NCBI GenBank assembly: GCA_021234155.1
Contig: JAJEKV010000260.1
Location: 310,001-374,000, forward strand
Source: Isoetes taiwanensis
Taxonomy: Eukaryota > Streptophyta > Lycopodiopsida > Isoetales > Isoetaceae
Reading direction: 5' to 3'
DNA: 64,000 nucleotides
Of the stretch, positions 1 to 11,290 are shown in pieces. Under the pieces are notes generated by a model. The model saw only the letters and a list, made by a program, of their open reading frames with translations, was not told where the DNA came from and did no database searches. Within the stretch, counting starts at the first letter, position 1. Every line of letters begins with the position of its first letter. The translations under genes and the position numbers were made by a program.

Positions 1-480
1 TCACATAAAAAATTTGGTAAACCACTTTTTTAAGCATTGTTATAACTGTATTTAAAATGGCCATATTCTTTTTCTCAGCTACATTGTTTTATTGGGGTGT
101 ATTACAAGAGAAGGGATCAATTTGTGTCAATTTTTGGCCTAGAAGTGCAAACCAAATTTTCTTAGAGACTGACATTATGGATGATGCATACTGGTGGCAC
201 AAATGTAGCAATGATAACGTCACATATATTGTTGGAACCTTCATCACCTATAGTGGCAGTTCCAGTGCCACATGTAGCGTCATTGGTAGTGTCACCTATA
301 ACACTATGTTTAATGTCACAATTAATGGCACTCATAAAGTCACCTATCAAGTCAGATATAGCATCATCTACTATAACATAACGTCACATATAAGAAAGAA
401 AGGAAGAATGATTTTTATCGTCCACGGAGATGAATTGGCCTATGGGACCCAATGAAGGAGCGCATCAAACTTAAACCGGG
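1..480. repeat. cryptically repetitive GTCAC-rich stretch, no gene seen
   Basis: Short imperfect units containing GTCAC, TATA and AATGG recur throughout about 180-400. A 132-codon open frame at 57-455 results from this composition and shows no domain. Similar wording (TGTCACTAGTGGCA, GTGTAACAAC) returns at 4470-4760 and 960-1070, so these are probably decayed pieces of one low-complexity family. Confidence 0.5.
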
Positions 481-499
481 TTAAAAAAAAAAACTCCGC

Positions 500-1310
500 C
501 CCAAAAGTTTTTGTAAAGGGAAACTACAAAAAATGCCCCTATGAGTTTATGTAATTATCAACATGCCCTTATGCGTTTCAAAATTACCAAGCTGCCCATG
601 ACTCAAATAAATATACAAATAAATTATTAATTTGCCCATAGACACCAAAATTAATTACCAAAATATCCCTACACACCAAACTTAATCATCAAAATAGCAT
701 TATATACCAATTTTGATCAATCTACACCAAATTTAATTAACAAAATGCCACTTAATTACCAAAACACCCCTACACGGTCTTATTGTGACACTTACAAGGA
801 GCCAATGTTTCTTGTGGTTTTAGCGCACGATGATGCTATTGGAGGCATGTTACCACCAGCTACACGCAGACCTCTTGGACGTTCAAAGCCTAAACGGATG
901 TGCACAGGAGAAGAAGATGTAGAGAAGAGGAATATTTTTAATGTATGGTTTAATTAGTGACAAATCTCCTATCATTATGAGTGGTGTTACAAGTGACTTT
1001 ACACGTGACGATAATCTTAACATTATAAATGGTGTTACCAGTGACATTAAAAGTAACATTATAAATGACCTTATTTAAAAAAAGGTAAAACTACCAAAAT
1101 ACCCCTATGAGTTTATGTAATTACCAAAATGCCCTTATGAGTTTCAAAATTACCAAAATGCCCCTGACTAAAATAAGTACACTGTATAAAATAAACATAC
1201 AAACAAATTATCAATTTGCCCCTACACATCAAACTTAATTACCAAAATACCCCCTACATACCAAACTTACCAAAATGCCCTTACATACTTATTCTACTCA
1301 ATCTCTACTA
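500..1310 (+). repeat. direct repeat pair rich in TACCAAAATGCCCCTA
   Basis: Two copies, about 500-740 and 1085-1310, share the order 'ATGAGTTTATGTAATTA', 'GCCCTTATG.GTTTCAAAATTACCAA', then 'AAATTAT.AATTTGCCC'. Both contain many variants of the phrase ATTACCAAAATGCCCCTA. They flank the transposase scrap at 745-957. This could be a decayed element with long direct terminal repeats or a simple local duplication; the sequence does not decide. Confidence 0.55.
745..957 (+). pseudogene. possible MULE transposase C-terminal scrap
   Basis: An open frame of 70 codons contains the string LPPATRRPLGRSKPKRM. It resembles the proline- and arginine-rich segment (PP..RR.PGRPKKKR) that follows the SWIM-type zinc finger in many Mutator-like transposases. 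No DDE catalytic core, zinc finger or upstream exon is visible, so this is at best a remnant. The frame begins inside a repeat unit, so the first residues are probably not part of the original protein. The same basic motif also occurs in AT-hook proteins, so the family is uncertain. Confidence 0.35.
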
Positions 1311-1479
1311 AATGCCTCAGGAATAGAAGTTTAAATTCAACAAAAGATTACAGAAGTCACAATCATCACCGAATTGGAGCCCTATAACTGCATGCATTGT
1401 GTCTCTTCCATTAAACCTTCCTTGTGTCAATTTAACATGGATGCCATCTGTTTTGTCGTTGTTAATGTTATGTTTTGAT

Positions 1480-1481
<2 letters not shown>

Positions 1482-1537
<56 letters not shown>
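1482..1537. repeat. (TTG)n microsatellite
   Basis: About 18 uninterrupted copies of the trinucleotide TTG/GTT. The rest of 1320-2210 shows no gene or repeat structure I can support. Confidence 0.95.
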
Positions 1538-2214
1538 AATGAATGCAATGCTTAGAAACTTGTATTTCCTAGTGAATTAATATGTTTTTTAAAGACATTC
1601 AATAGTAGCATGTACCATGCCAAAGGTTGCAAGTAGAGATTCCAAAAGCATCAGCAAAATGATATCATTAGCTATCTATGCAAACGAAAATTGCATTACA
1701 TTGAAAATGTACCTTTACATAGTTTATCAACATTCACACAAAAAATATACTTTCGAAGTTTTTCAACGTTTTCTTCATGTAGTAGGAACATTTTCAGTGA
1801 TGCATCTCATATAAATGCATCTTCATCGTGATTTTCTACTTTGTTTGCAGTCATCATTGTTAATCCTTGCCCCAGGCAGATTTACATCTCATAGAAAACC
1901 CTTTCATTCATCTCGACTTTCTGTTGTAGCTTTTATTCAGGGAACTGACATAATGAACAATATCTAGACCCTAGACAATATATCAATGAAGCAGTTGCTC
2001 ATATGCTCTTGCATCTCCCACTATGATCTGTGTTTACAATCCCTGCAAAGAAAAATCGAACTTTCCGTTTTGATTCTGGCGATACACACTGCCACAAGAA
2101 GACGCCGCCTAAGAAATCCGAAGCCCTAAGTCGAGACATAGAAGGGTCTTGACTGGAAATATAGAATGTAAAAAGAAACTGCAAAAGATATGGATATATA
2201 TTTGGCGAATGTTT

Positions 2215-2630
2215 GGCTTGGCATTTTGCCAAGGGCTTTGATTTGTTCATGCAAGGGCCAGGATTCAAAACTGTCATCGTGCAATTTTTATCCCAGATTT
2301 CAAAAAATATAAATGAATAATTTTTTATGCTACTTATTTGTCCATATAATGATTGTTACGAAAATTTTATCTTATATATTCCTCAACTATGTGAAGTGGT
2401 TATTAAAGAAGAGATGATATATTTGTTTGGCATTTTGGCAAGGGCTTTGATTTGTTGCTGCAAGGGCCAGGCAAGTCCGTAATCGTGCAATTTTATACCA
2501 TGTTTCAAAAATATAGACGAAATTTTTTTGATGCTATTTATTTGCCCATATAATGATTGTTACGAAGATGTTATCTTATATATTCCACAATTATATGAAG
2601 TGGTTACTAAAGAAGAGATAATATATATAC
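2215..2630. repeat. ~207-bp tandem duplication
   Basis: Two adjacent copies (about 2215-2425 and 2424-2630) share GGCATTTTG.CAAGGGCTTTGATTTGTT, then CATATAATGATTGTTACGAA and GAAGTGGTTA.TAAAGAAGAGAT. Divergence is roughly 10-15 percent by eye, so the duplication is old. No coding function is evident. Confidence 0.8.
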
Positions 2631-2695
2631 TATTGGAGACCAAGTTATATTTGTTTTGCCCCAAGTGTTTGAAGGCCATGTTACTCTCAATGTTA

Positions 2696-4240
2696 TTTTG
2701 CTACATATTATAAACGAGGTGCACCTTGGACTACTACAGTCATCGTATTCATCGATTCTACGATCCAGATCATATGTTAGGGCCTCTGGGCACCTCTCGT
2801 TTCGCTTATAGTCTGATACGGCTTCAAGACTTTATCACAAAAACAAGAGTCAGAGAAAAGAAATCAACTAACAAATAGTCCACAAAAATCCAGCCTTCGC
2901 GGCTTATGCTCTCCACCCAACCGGGCTCAGGCTGTCACAGCAAGAAATCGTTATCTTGCTCCCACAACCGCATCTAATATTTTCAAACTCAAGGATCAAG
3001 TTCAACAGCTCTGACTGCAGGCAAGGCAGATGACTTCACTAATGACTCAACCGAGGATTCTATGCTAAGATAGGAGAAGCAGTTGCGTTTTATAGGCACA
3101 GATCTACCTATTTCCAGAATGGCCTTTTTCTGATCAAAATATCTTTCAAAAAGGTGATTAATCACTAATAACAGAGGTTCGACCAGAAATATCTAAGATT
3201 CAACCTTTTACAGCATCAAATCGACCTTTTCTTCAAGATCCGGGAGCCTTCTTTGGCTCTGATGCAGTCTCGGCCGGATTTCGTCTGATGGGTTCGAGAC
3301 CCGTTATCAGCCATGACTCTACTATTATAAATTTTGGACTTTCAATGGTTCATATCTTAAATTAAATTACCTACCTTGACCCATCATTGAACTACCCTTG
3401 GCAAATTAATTGCTAGTTCTAAAATATTACTTCCAGATGCGTTGGGCCTGAATCGCTCCCCCGAGCACCACCATATCATAGTCATATATGATTGGAGGCG
3501 CCTATGATTTTGAAATATGAAATACGATATACGATTTCACCTAAGATTTTGAGGGAATATCGAACCTCTATACGGCTTTGCCTAAGATTTTAGAATATGA
3601 AATACGGGGGCTTGAACCTCTACAAAAATAACTCAATGGCCTAACCAATGTACCCAGTGAACTAATGTGATTATTTTTTATCTTGAATTTATGTTTTTTT
3701 TTATAACAACCCATTCAATTGTTTTAGGGATATATGGTCTAGGTTTCAGGAATTATTCTTTTTACATCCATATCAAATCCCCCTGGAACCCCCTGTTATT
3801 TTGTTACATATTCTAAACGAGGTGCACCTTGGACTACTACAGTCGTCGGATTCGTCGATCCTACGACCAGATCGTATGTTGGGGCCTTTGGACACCTCTC
3901 GTTTCGCTTATAGTCATTTATGATTGGAGGCGCCTATGATTTTGAAATATGAAATACGATTTCGCCTAAGGTTTTGAGGGAATATCGAACCTCTATACGG
4001 CTTTGCCTAAGATTTTAGAATATGAAATATGGGGGCTTGAACCTCTACTAAAATAACTCAATGGCCTAATAAGACTATTTTAACTAATGTAATGTGATTA
4101 TTTTTTATCTTGAATCTATGGTTTTTTTTAAAACAACCCATTCAATTGTTTTAGGGATATGTGGTCTAGGTTTCAAGAATTCTTATTTTTACATCCATAT
4201 CAAATCCCTCTGGAACCCCATGTTATTTTGCTACATATTT
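2696..4240. repeat. tandem duplication, one copy carrying a solo LTR
   Basis: Copy 1 is 2696-2813 plus 3479-3790; copy 2 is about 3795-4230. Both read ACGAGGTGCACCTTGGACTA, CACCTCTCGTTTCGCTTATA, then GATTGGAGGCGCCTATGATT and a shared tail ending near CTGGAACCCC. Copy 1 is interrupted by a 665-bp insertion; copy 2 is not and serves as an empty-site control. No gene is visible. Confidence 0.85.
2814..3478 (-). mobile_element. solo LTR of a retrotransposon, TSD TAGTC
   Basis: The insertion starts TGATACGG and ends CATATCA, i.e. TG...CA ends with the short inverted repeat TGATA/TATCA. It is bounded by the 5-bp direct repeat TAGTC (2809-2813 and 3479-3483). The uninterrupted duplicate at 3911-3930 confirms both edges. 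It shares landmarks with the LTRs at 6532-10951 (CCACCCAACCGGG, a GACAG/CACAG stretch, a CTCCCCC block near the end) and the same ends, so it is a diverged relative. Minus orientation is inferred from that similarity. No internal region or second LTR is present. Confidence 0.85.
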
Positions 4241-4767
4241 ATTATGTTGAAGGTTTTCAAGTCAAGTACGAAGATCAAGAAACAATGGTCGGTATTTTGC
4301 TTTTGCAATTTAATGAAGGCTAATGTTAGAATTCCTTCATTATTTGAAGTCATCAAAAGAAGTTGTACAAGTTTTCTATTTATTTTTTCTCAAGTTGTGG
4401 AGAGGGGATAAAGCAACATACTAAGCCAGAAAAGCGAGGGTGCCACTGACCTAAATGTGATGATGGATTGACATAAAGCTTGATAATAATGATGGAACAT
4501 TACATGACAATATTAGTGATATTAGTAGCAACAACTATTGTGGCATATACTATGGCCATACAAACATTGACAAAATTTGTGACACTGAAGGTGCTATTAC
4601 ATTTGATGTCACTAGTTGGAACTGACATAATATTGATGCTACATGTGTAACAACAAGTAACGCTATAATTGCTGTTAATAACACCACTTATAATGTCACT
4701 AGTGGCACTGCCATAAACACTGATGTTATATGTGTAACAACTAGTGATGCTATGATTGATCCGACAT
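4240..4767. other. no gene seen; low-complexity repeats
   Basis: The stretch 4470-4760 repeats short phrases such as GTGTAACAACTAGTGATGCTA and AATGTCACTAGTGGCACTG. It resembles 1-480 and 960-1070. Nothing coding can be supported. Confidence 0.4.
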
Positions 4768-6531
4768 CTCCCTATGCAAGATAGACAAGCATAACCTCTG
4801 CCTTGGGTGCGCGTAAAGAACTGCAGCGGTAGCCCTCTGTTTATGGCGGCTTGCTATTTTTCACATGCCGAGAGCAACTTCTATTACACCACTCGGATGT
4901 GGATAGGCTGGACCCCTATGTCGATCTATATGATGATGTACAACAACACAAGCAGTTGTGTTGAGTCATACTCATCGAAAACTTCAATGCATGCACCGGC
5001 GCGCAGAACAACGCATGGGATTTGACCCCTTGGCTGACAATGTATTGCAACTGTGCCATTCAGAAAGGGCTTAGCCACGAGCATCAAATGACAATCAGGT
5101 CATATGCTATGGTAGGCAGTTGTTGTTGCTCTGTGATATTCGTTGACCTGGTAATTGCAATGGACTGGCACAGTGGCCCCTCCCCCAAGCACACTTGCAG
5201 GCAAGAGAACCAAGGGGTGGATCTAGTGTGTTGGACTATGTGTTGGTGGCTGAGTAGGATATGCATGTCATCAAGCACTTCCGAATGGGACCATATAGTA
5301 GGGATGAGGAGGTGGACTCAGACCACCTACCACTTTACTTGCAGCTAGCTTGGCAAGTTGTTACAACCTCCTATGCGACACCTTCTCACATGCTTCAGCT
5401 ACGATTGAACTACAAACATGCAGAGGCTTACACGATGCTCACAGATGACTTGGTAGGCATTCTGCAGTTCCATACGCTAGAGCAACAGGCAGGCAGGTTG
5501 ATTGATGTCCTTAGAGCTGCTAAAAAAAGATGCTTTGGGAGAAGCCACTCTTGATGGACCCCGGGGATCACAACCTTCTCGGATAACCAGTAGTTTGATG
5601 CTGAGTGGAAGGAACATAAACGTTGGCTCTACCAGGTCACGAACCTTGCTCTACGTCCGCATGCAGTTAGATAATATCGCCTTTTCCTTAAGGCTAGAAA
5701 AGCCAGGTATATCACAGCCCATCAATAGAAAATATTCTACCTCCTGGACCATCATCCCAGGACCTTGTGACAAAGGGTGCCCAGAAACCTAGTACAATCT
5801 TCCGAGCAATGGAGGTAATACCTGCAGCAACTCTACGATCCTTAGGGTGCACAAGCAGTGTTACCCCCACAGTAAGGCCCAGTGCTACAAATCACAAAGG
5901 CAGATATAGGCCAAGGTTTGTAGCATCTTGCCAATGGAAAAGCGTTAGACCTGGATGGTGTTCAGGCAGAGTTGCTCGAGTGGGTAGGACCATCCATAGT
6001 ACCAATACTAACTGCCATGTTCAACATGGCATTACATGGGGGTTTGCTCCCATAGTGGACCACAATCGGATTTGTCCCTATATGCAAGGCAGGTGACCCA
6101 CACTGTCCAGCAAATTAGCGAACAATCATATTCAGTTCAGTATTCGTAAATTTGCTAGTCCCAATTCTTGAATAACAGCTGATGGCCTGGCCTGGGCAAA
6201 GGTAGCAGACGCGTAACCCTCACGCAGGTCGGGGTTCAGGCTAGACAACAGGATTTCCAAGATGCAGTGTAGGGACTGTAAAATATGTGCTTAGGCCAAG
6301 TGCAGCTGACATGCTATCCATTTGATAGCAGTATCGAGTCTGCCAAGGATGCCCTCTCTCTCCTACACTATTTGGGTCATATATTGATCAGTTGGAGAGC
6401 TGGCTTGCTAAAAATGAGAGAGATGGAGCTCACCTATTGCACCAAATTACACTTCGATGGGCGTGCATCGCCACCTCGATGCTCTGAACATATTTTGCAA
6501 GGCGATTAACATGTGTGTCAACCTGGAAGTC
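4768..6531 (+). pseudogene. LINE A, 5' part (endonuclease plus start of RT)
   Basis: This is a degenerate non-LTR retrotransposon ORF2, readable only by changing frame. Near 4840-4960 the peptide AACYFSHAESNFYYT and a degenerate GDFNA-like motif (ENFNACTG) fit an apurinic-type endonuclease. Near 5250-5350 the frame reads DMHVIKHFRMGPYSRDE followed by DSDHLPLYLQL, whose SDH is the C-terminal catalytic motif. Near 5940-6100 DGVQAELLEWVG and FVPICKAGDP fit the start of a LINE reverse transcriptase, and IDQLESWL near 6390 fits a later part. Stops and frameshifts are frequent. The 5' end at TCTCCCTATGCAAG is shared with LINE B. The LTR array at 6532 interrupts it; the rest resumes at 10952. Confidence 0.8.
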
Positions 6532-7285
6532 TGATATGATTCATTGTTTATGGGAAGCTAAACAACTGAACAACAACATCTTATTTGAAGATCAAGATCC
6601 AAAAACATTATCTATATCAGTTAAATACATTGATGAGCACGTTTAACCACCCAACCGGGTCCACAAGGTTATGACAGTGCAAATGGCAACTGGCTTGGCA
6701 AACAATATCTTGCTACTCCACGTAGACCATGAGCAAAGACTCAATCCATAGCTACTCCACGTAGACCACAGATCAGAAAATAATTGCAAATCTGCAGAGT
6801 CGCTGTAGCAGTAATTTGTGACCCCCTGTCACCTTTTCGGCCATTACTCCCTCATACGGATGAACTAGGATATGTGCCCCCCAATTCGGAAACTAGACTC
6901 CGAACCGGTTTTAACGAGGTAAAGGTTGCCTCAATCGGAGCTCTGGTTGCGGAGATATGTCCAACTGAAGTTTCGGTTCTATTTATAGATCTCTCCGCGA
7001 CTTTAGCCTTTTTTAGCATGCAGTTGCCTTTTTCTCAAAATATCTCCTTGCCTTTAATTAGATTATATGACTTATCATATGGATATTATCTATGGCCTTT
7101 TTGTGCAAAATAGTCCGCCCCTTTTGCTTGATCATTGATTCCCCTTGATATCTCTCTAACCAATGGTTCTCGACCCCATCCTAGATATCACAACCTTACC
7201 ATAGTTCCACAACTTTGCCATATTTTGCCATGCTCCCATAACCCTGGCGCCGTGGACCACTCCCCCATGCTATGACTCCGTATCA
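6532..7285 (-). repeat. LTR 1 (3' LTR of the minus-strand element), 754 bp
   Basis: Begins TGATATGATTCATTG and ends CTCCGTATCA on the plus strand. It contains the block CTACTCCACGTAGACCA twice. It is adjacent to the AAGTC target duplication. The open frame at 6784-7113 recurs in all three LTRs and is not a gene. Confidence 0.9.
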
Positions 7286-8390
7286 GTCCACCCCTTCTCA
7301 AAAAGAGATCGTCCGCGATCGTCCAAGTACGTTCCAGTTTGGTCCATCCCTTCTCAAGGTAATTGTCCCATGTTCAACGTACACCTGGGAGTTCCTAGAC
7401 CCTGCGAACTCAAGAATGGTTATATAAGTTATTGTACTTCCACATTACATTATACCCATTGGAACCTCCACGTCCCCATTCTTTCAGATCCCTGCAAGAC
7501 TCTAAAAGCAATTATAGATATTCGCGTACTTCCGCGGTACGATATATCTTTGTACCTCCGCGGTGCTTTAGTATCTTTCGTACCTCCACGGTACTACTTG
7601 ATTGTATCTCCACGATACAATATCTCCACGATACAATATCTCCACGATACCAATCCACCATGGGTACACACAAGAAATAAAATTCTTATTCTCTATTCCG
7701 CATAAAGAAAATCAACTTATGAACTTTTACACATAAGTCTGTCCCATAGGAAATAATTTGAGATTCCGCATCCAAATTTTTGCATCCATGACCTTGACAG
7801 CTTGTCCGTAAAGTTCTTTCCCAGCGCTTATCACTAGGCAAACCTGCAATTAAGGTCAAGTGTTAATATGACTTCCAAAGTCAAATATTTATACCACGGC
7901 CAATCGGCCCCTCATATCACCACGATCTGACTCTGCAATCCCAAGCAAGATGCTTTTATTTATTCTATAATCCCCCAAATGATCATAGGAATTTTCCCCA
8001 ATAATCTGAACTCGTTCTCAACAAGTCGGTCCTATATGCTTCGAGCATTCTCCACAAAAGCTCCGAATTTTATCTGCTACTGATGCCCCAGCTTCACTTG
8101 CAGCAGTAGTCGTCAAACCCTCCTTACTTGGACGCCACGCTACAAGGATTCGCCAAGGATTTGCCAGTTCACTCATATACTTGACCCCAACACACTTTTT
8201 GACGAAGTTCTACCCAGCTGTACTTGTAGCACAAACTTGCAAGATTCTTGGTGTGTCGCAGCCTTAAAGTATAATACCACCACTAGTTCCATCTTCTTTG
8301 ATTCAAATCAAAAGTAGGAATTCAAATCCCGGTGATGTTTCCATAGCCCATAGATTCCACAAGAATCGCAACCTCCGCTCTGATACCAGT
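7286..8390 (-). other. internal region 1 of the LTR array, non-coding
   Basis: About 1.1 kb with no retrotransposon protein. It holds the purine tract at the left edge, short repeats such as CTCCACGATACAATAT (7608-7650, three tandem copies of TATCTCCACGATACAA), and the primer-binding-site complement at 8374-8388. Confidence 0.8.
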
Positions 8391-9119
8391 TGATACGATT
8401 CATTGTTTATGGGAAGCTAAACAACTGAACAACAGCATCTTATTTGAAGATCAAGATCCAAGAACATTATATATATCAGTTAAATACATTGATGAGCACG
8501 TTTAACCACCCAACCGGGTCCACAAGGTTATGACAGTGCAAATGGCAACTAGCTTGGCAAACAATATCTGGCTACTCCACGTAGACCATGAGCAAAGACT
8601 CAATCCATGGCTACTCCACGTAGACCACATATCAGAAAATAATTGCAAATCTGCAGAGTCGCTGTAGCAGTAATTTGTGACCCCCTAACACCTTTTCGGC
8701 CATTACTCCCTCATACAGATGAACTAGGATATGTCCGCCCCAATTCGGAAACTAGACTCCGAGCCGGTTTTAATGAGGTAAAGGTCGCCTCAATCGGAGC
8801 TCTGGTTGCGGAGATATGTCCAAGTGAAGTTTCGGTTCTATTTATAGATCTCTCAGCGACTTTAGCCTGGCAAATATCTCCTTGCCTTTAATTAGATTAT
8901 ATGACTTATCATATGGATGTTATCTATGGCCTTTTTGTGCAAAATAGTCCGCCCCTTTTGCTTGATCATTGATTCCCCTTGATATCTCTCTAACCAATGG
9001 TTCTCGACCCCATCCTAGATATCATAACCTTGCCATAGTTTCACAACTTTGCCATATTTTGCCATGCCCCCATAACCCTGGCGCCGTGGACCACTCCCTC
9101 GTGCTATGACTCCGTATCA
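8391..9119 (-). repeat. LTR 2 (shared middle LTR), 729 bp
   Basis: Same ends and order as LTR 1 and LTR 3, but it lacks the stretch around TTTTTTAGCATGCAGTTGCC that both others have near 7010 and 10675. It is therefore shorter by about 25-40 bp net. Confidence 0.9.
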
Positions 9120-10197
9120 GTCCATCCCTTCTCAAAAAGAGATCGTCTGCGATCGTCCAAGTACGTTCCAGTTTGGTCCATCTCTTCTCAAGGTGATTGT
9201 CCCATGTTCAACGTACACCTGGGAGTTCCTAGACCATGCGAACTCAAGAATGGTTATATAAGTTATTGTACTTCCACAGTATATTATACCCATTGGAACC
9301 TCCATGTCCCCATTCTTTTAGATCCCTGCAAAACTCTAAAAGCAATTATAGATATTCGCGTACTTCCGCAGTACGATATATCCTTGTACCTCCGCGGTGC
9401 TTTAGTATCTTTCGCACCTCCGCGGTACTACTTGATTGTATCTCCACGATACAGTATCTCCACGATACCAATCCACCATGGGTACACACAAGAAATAAAA
9501 TTCTTATTCTCTATTCCGCATAAAGAAAATCAATTTATGAACTTTTACCCATAAGTCTGTCCCATATGAAATAATTTGAGATTCCGCATCCAAATTTTTG
9601 CATCCATAACCTTGACAGCTTGTCCGTAAAGTTCCTTCCCAGCGCTTATCACTAGGCAAACCTGCAATTAAGGTCAAGTGTTAATATGACTTCCAAAGTC
9701 AAATATTTATACCACGGCCAATCGGCCCCTCATATCACCACGATCTGACTCTGCAATCCCAAGCAAGATGCTTTTATTTATTCCATAATCCCCCAAATGA
9801 TCATAGGAATTTTCCCCAATAATCCGAACTCGTTCTCAACAAGTCGGTCCTATATGCTTCGAGCATTCTCCACGAAAGCACCGAATTTTATCTGCTACTA
9901 ATGCCCCAGCTTCACTTGCAGCAGCAGTCGTCAAACCCTCCTTACTTGGACGCCACGCTACAAGTATTCGCCAAGGATTTGATATACTTGACCCCAACAC
10001 ACTTTTTGACGATGTTCTACCCAGCTATACTTGCAGCACAAACTTGCAAGATTCTTGGTGTGTCGCAACCTTAAAGTATAATACCACCACTAGTTCCATC
10101 TTCTTTGATTCAAATCAAAAGTAGGAATTCAAATCCCGGCGATATTTCCATAGCCCATAGATTCCACAAGAATCGCAACCTCCGCTCTGATACCACT
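9120..10197 (-). other. internal region 2 of the LTR array, non-coding
   Basis: Close copy of internal region 1, with a few small deletions: fewer copies of TATCTCCACGATACAA near 9440-9470, and a missing segment near 9978 relative to 8165. The primer-binding-site complement lies at 10181-10195, two bases from LTR 3. Confidence 0.8.
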
Positions 10198-10951
10198 TGA
10201 TACGATTCATTGTTTATGGGAAGCTAAACAACTAAACAACAACATCTTATTTGAAGATCAAGATCCAAGAACATTATATATATCAGTTAAATACATTGAT
10301 GAGCACGTTTAACCACCCAACCGGGTCCACAAGGTTATGACAGTGCAAATGGCAACTGGCTTGGCAAACAATATATGGCTACTCCACGTAGACCACGAAC
10401 AAAGACTCAATCCATGGCTACTCCACATAGACCACAGATCAGAAAATAATTGCAAATCTGCAGAGTCGCTGTAGCAGTAATTTGTGACCCTCTGTCACCT
10501 TTTCGGCCATTACTCCCTCATACGGATGAACTAGGATACGTCCGCCCCAATTCGGAAACAAGACTCCGAGCCGGTTTTAACGAGGTAAAGGTTACCTCAA
10601 TCAGAGCTCTGGTTGCGGAGATATGTCCAACTGAAGTTTCAGTTCGATTTATAGATCTCTCTGTGACTTTAGCATTTTTTAGCATGCAGTTGCCTTTTTC
10701 TCAAAATATCTCCTTGCCTTTAATTAGATTATATGACTTATCATATGGATATTATCTATGGCCTTTTTGTGCAAAATAGTCCGCCTCTTTTGCTTGATCA
10801 TTGATTCCCCTTGATATCTCTCTAACCAATGGTTCTCGACCCCATCCTAGATATCACAACCTTGCCATAGTTCCACAACTTTACCATATTTTGCCATGCC
10901 CCCATAACCCTGGCGCCGTGGACCACTACCCCGTGCTATGACTCCGTATCA
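10198..10951 (-). repeat. LTR 3 (5' LTR of the minus-strand element), 754 bp
   Basis: Begins TGATACGATTCATTG, ends CTCCGTATCA, and is followed directly by the target duplication AAGTC. It is near-identical to LTR 1, which suggests a fairly recent insertion. Confidence 0.9.
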
Positions 10952-11290
10952 AAGTCTACAGTGGTCCTCATATCTCCTTCAGTTATGGAGGGCAAAATGT
11001 GGAAGTGGCACCCACCTACAAATATTTGGGAGTGGATTTCCCTCCTATTATGCACTGGGACGCTTCCATCCATCTACAAGTGACAGTGGGTTGAAAGGTA
11101 CTATATGCAATGCAGAACAACCTTCATAGGGTGAAGATGTATGATTAGGCCCATCAGCGCACTGGTTCAGGGTCTTGGTGGAGCCTGTTCTTTTAGATGG
11201 GGTCAAGGTCTGGGGCCTCATGGTGTCTGTTGCTACCGAAAATGACGATGAGCAGGTGCGGAAAGCCTTCTTAGCTCAGGCTGGGGTGCA
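10952..11290 (+). pseudogene. LINE A, 3' part (RT C-terminal region)
   Basis: Directly after the LTR array the sequence reads, in one frame, FSYGGQNVEVAPTYKYLGVD followed by ASIHLQVTVG and VLYAMQNNLHRVKMYD. Many LINE RTs have Y.G..VE....YKYLGV just after the catalytic core, so this continues the RT that stops at 6531. A stop in the middle and frame changes afterwards show decay. No poly-A tail is recognisable; similarity fades near 11290. Confidence 0.75.

Larger units (their letters stand above)
6532..10951 (-). mobile_element. three-LTR non-autonomous LTR retrotransposon array
   Basis: The structure is LTR-internal-LTR-internal-LTR with 5-bp target duplications AAGTC (6527-6531 and 10952-10956). 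All LTRs have TGATA...TATCA ends. Orientation is minus: next to LTR2 and LTR3 the plus strand reads TCCGCTCTGATACCA, whose complement TGGTATCAGAGCGGA matches the usual initiator Met-tRNA primer-binding site. At the other end of each internal region the minus strand has a purine tract (GAGAAGGGGTGG) next to TGATACGG. The internal regions are about 1.1 kb and encode no gag, protease, integrase or RT, so mobility must have depended on another element. An extra LTR and internal region is the expected product of unequal LTR-LTR recombination. Confidence 0.9.

Noticed and set aside
57-455. 132-codon open frame at the left end
   Set aside because: It is made of short GTCAC-type repeats, with no domain and no matching codon signal.
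1481-1540. Polyglutamine- or polyvaline-coding repeat
   Set aside because: The TTG run is not inside any supported gene.
2881-2945. tRNA-like wording near CCAACCGGGCTCAGG
   Set aside because: No cloverleaf could be drawn; it is part of the LTR family (same words at 6652, 8510 and 10317).
6784-10779. Repeated frames beginning MQICRVAVAVICD and MFNVHLGVPRPCE
   Set aside because: They lie in the LTRs and internal regions of the non-coding retroelement and differ between copies by frame-breaking changes.
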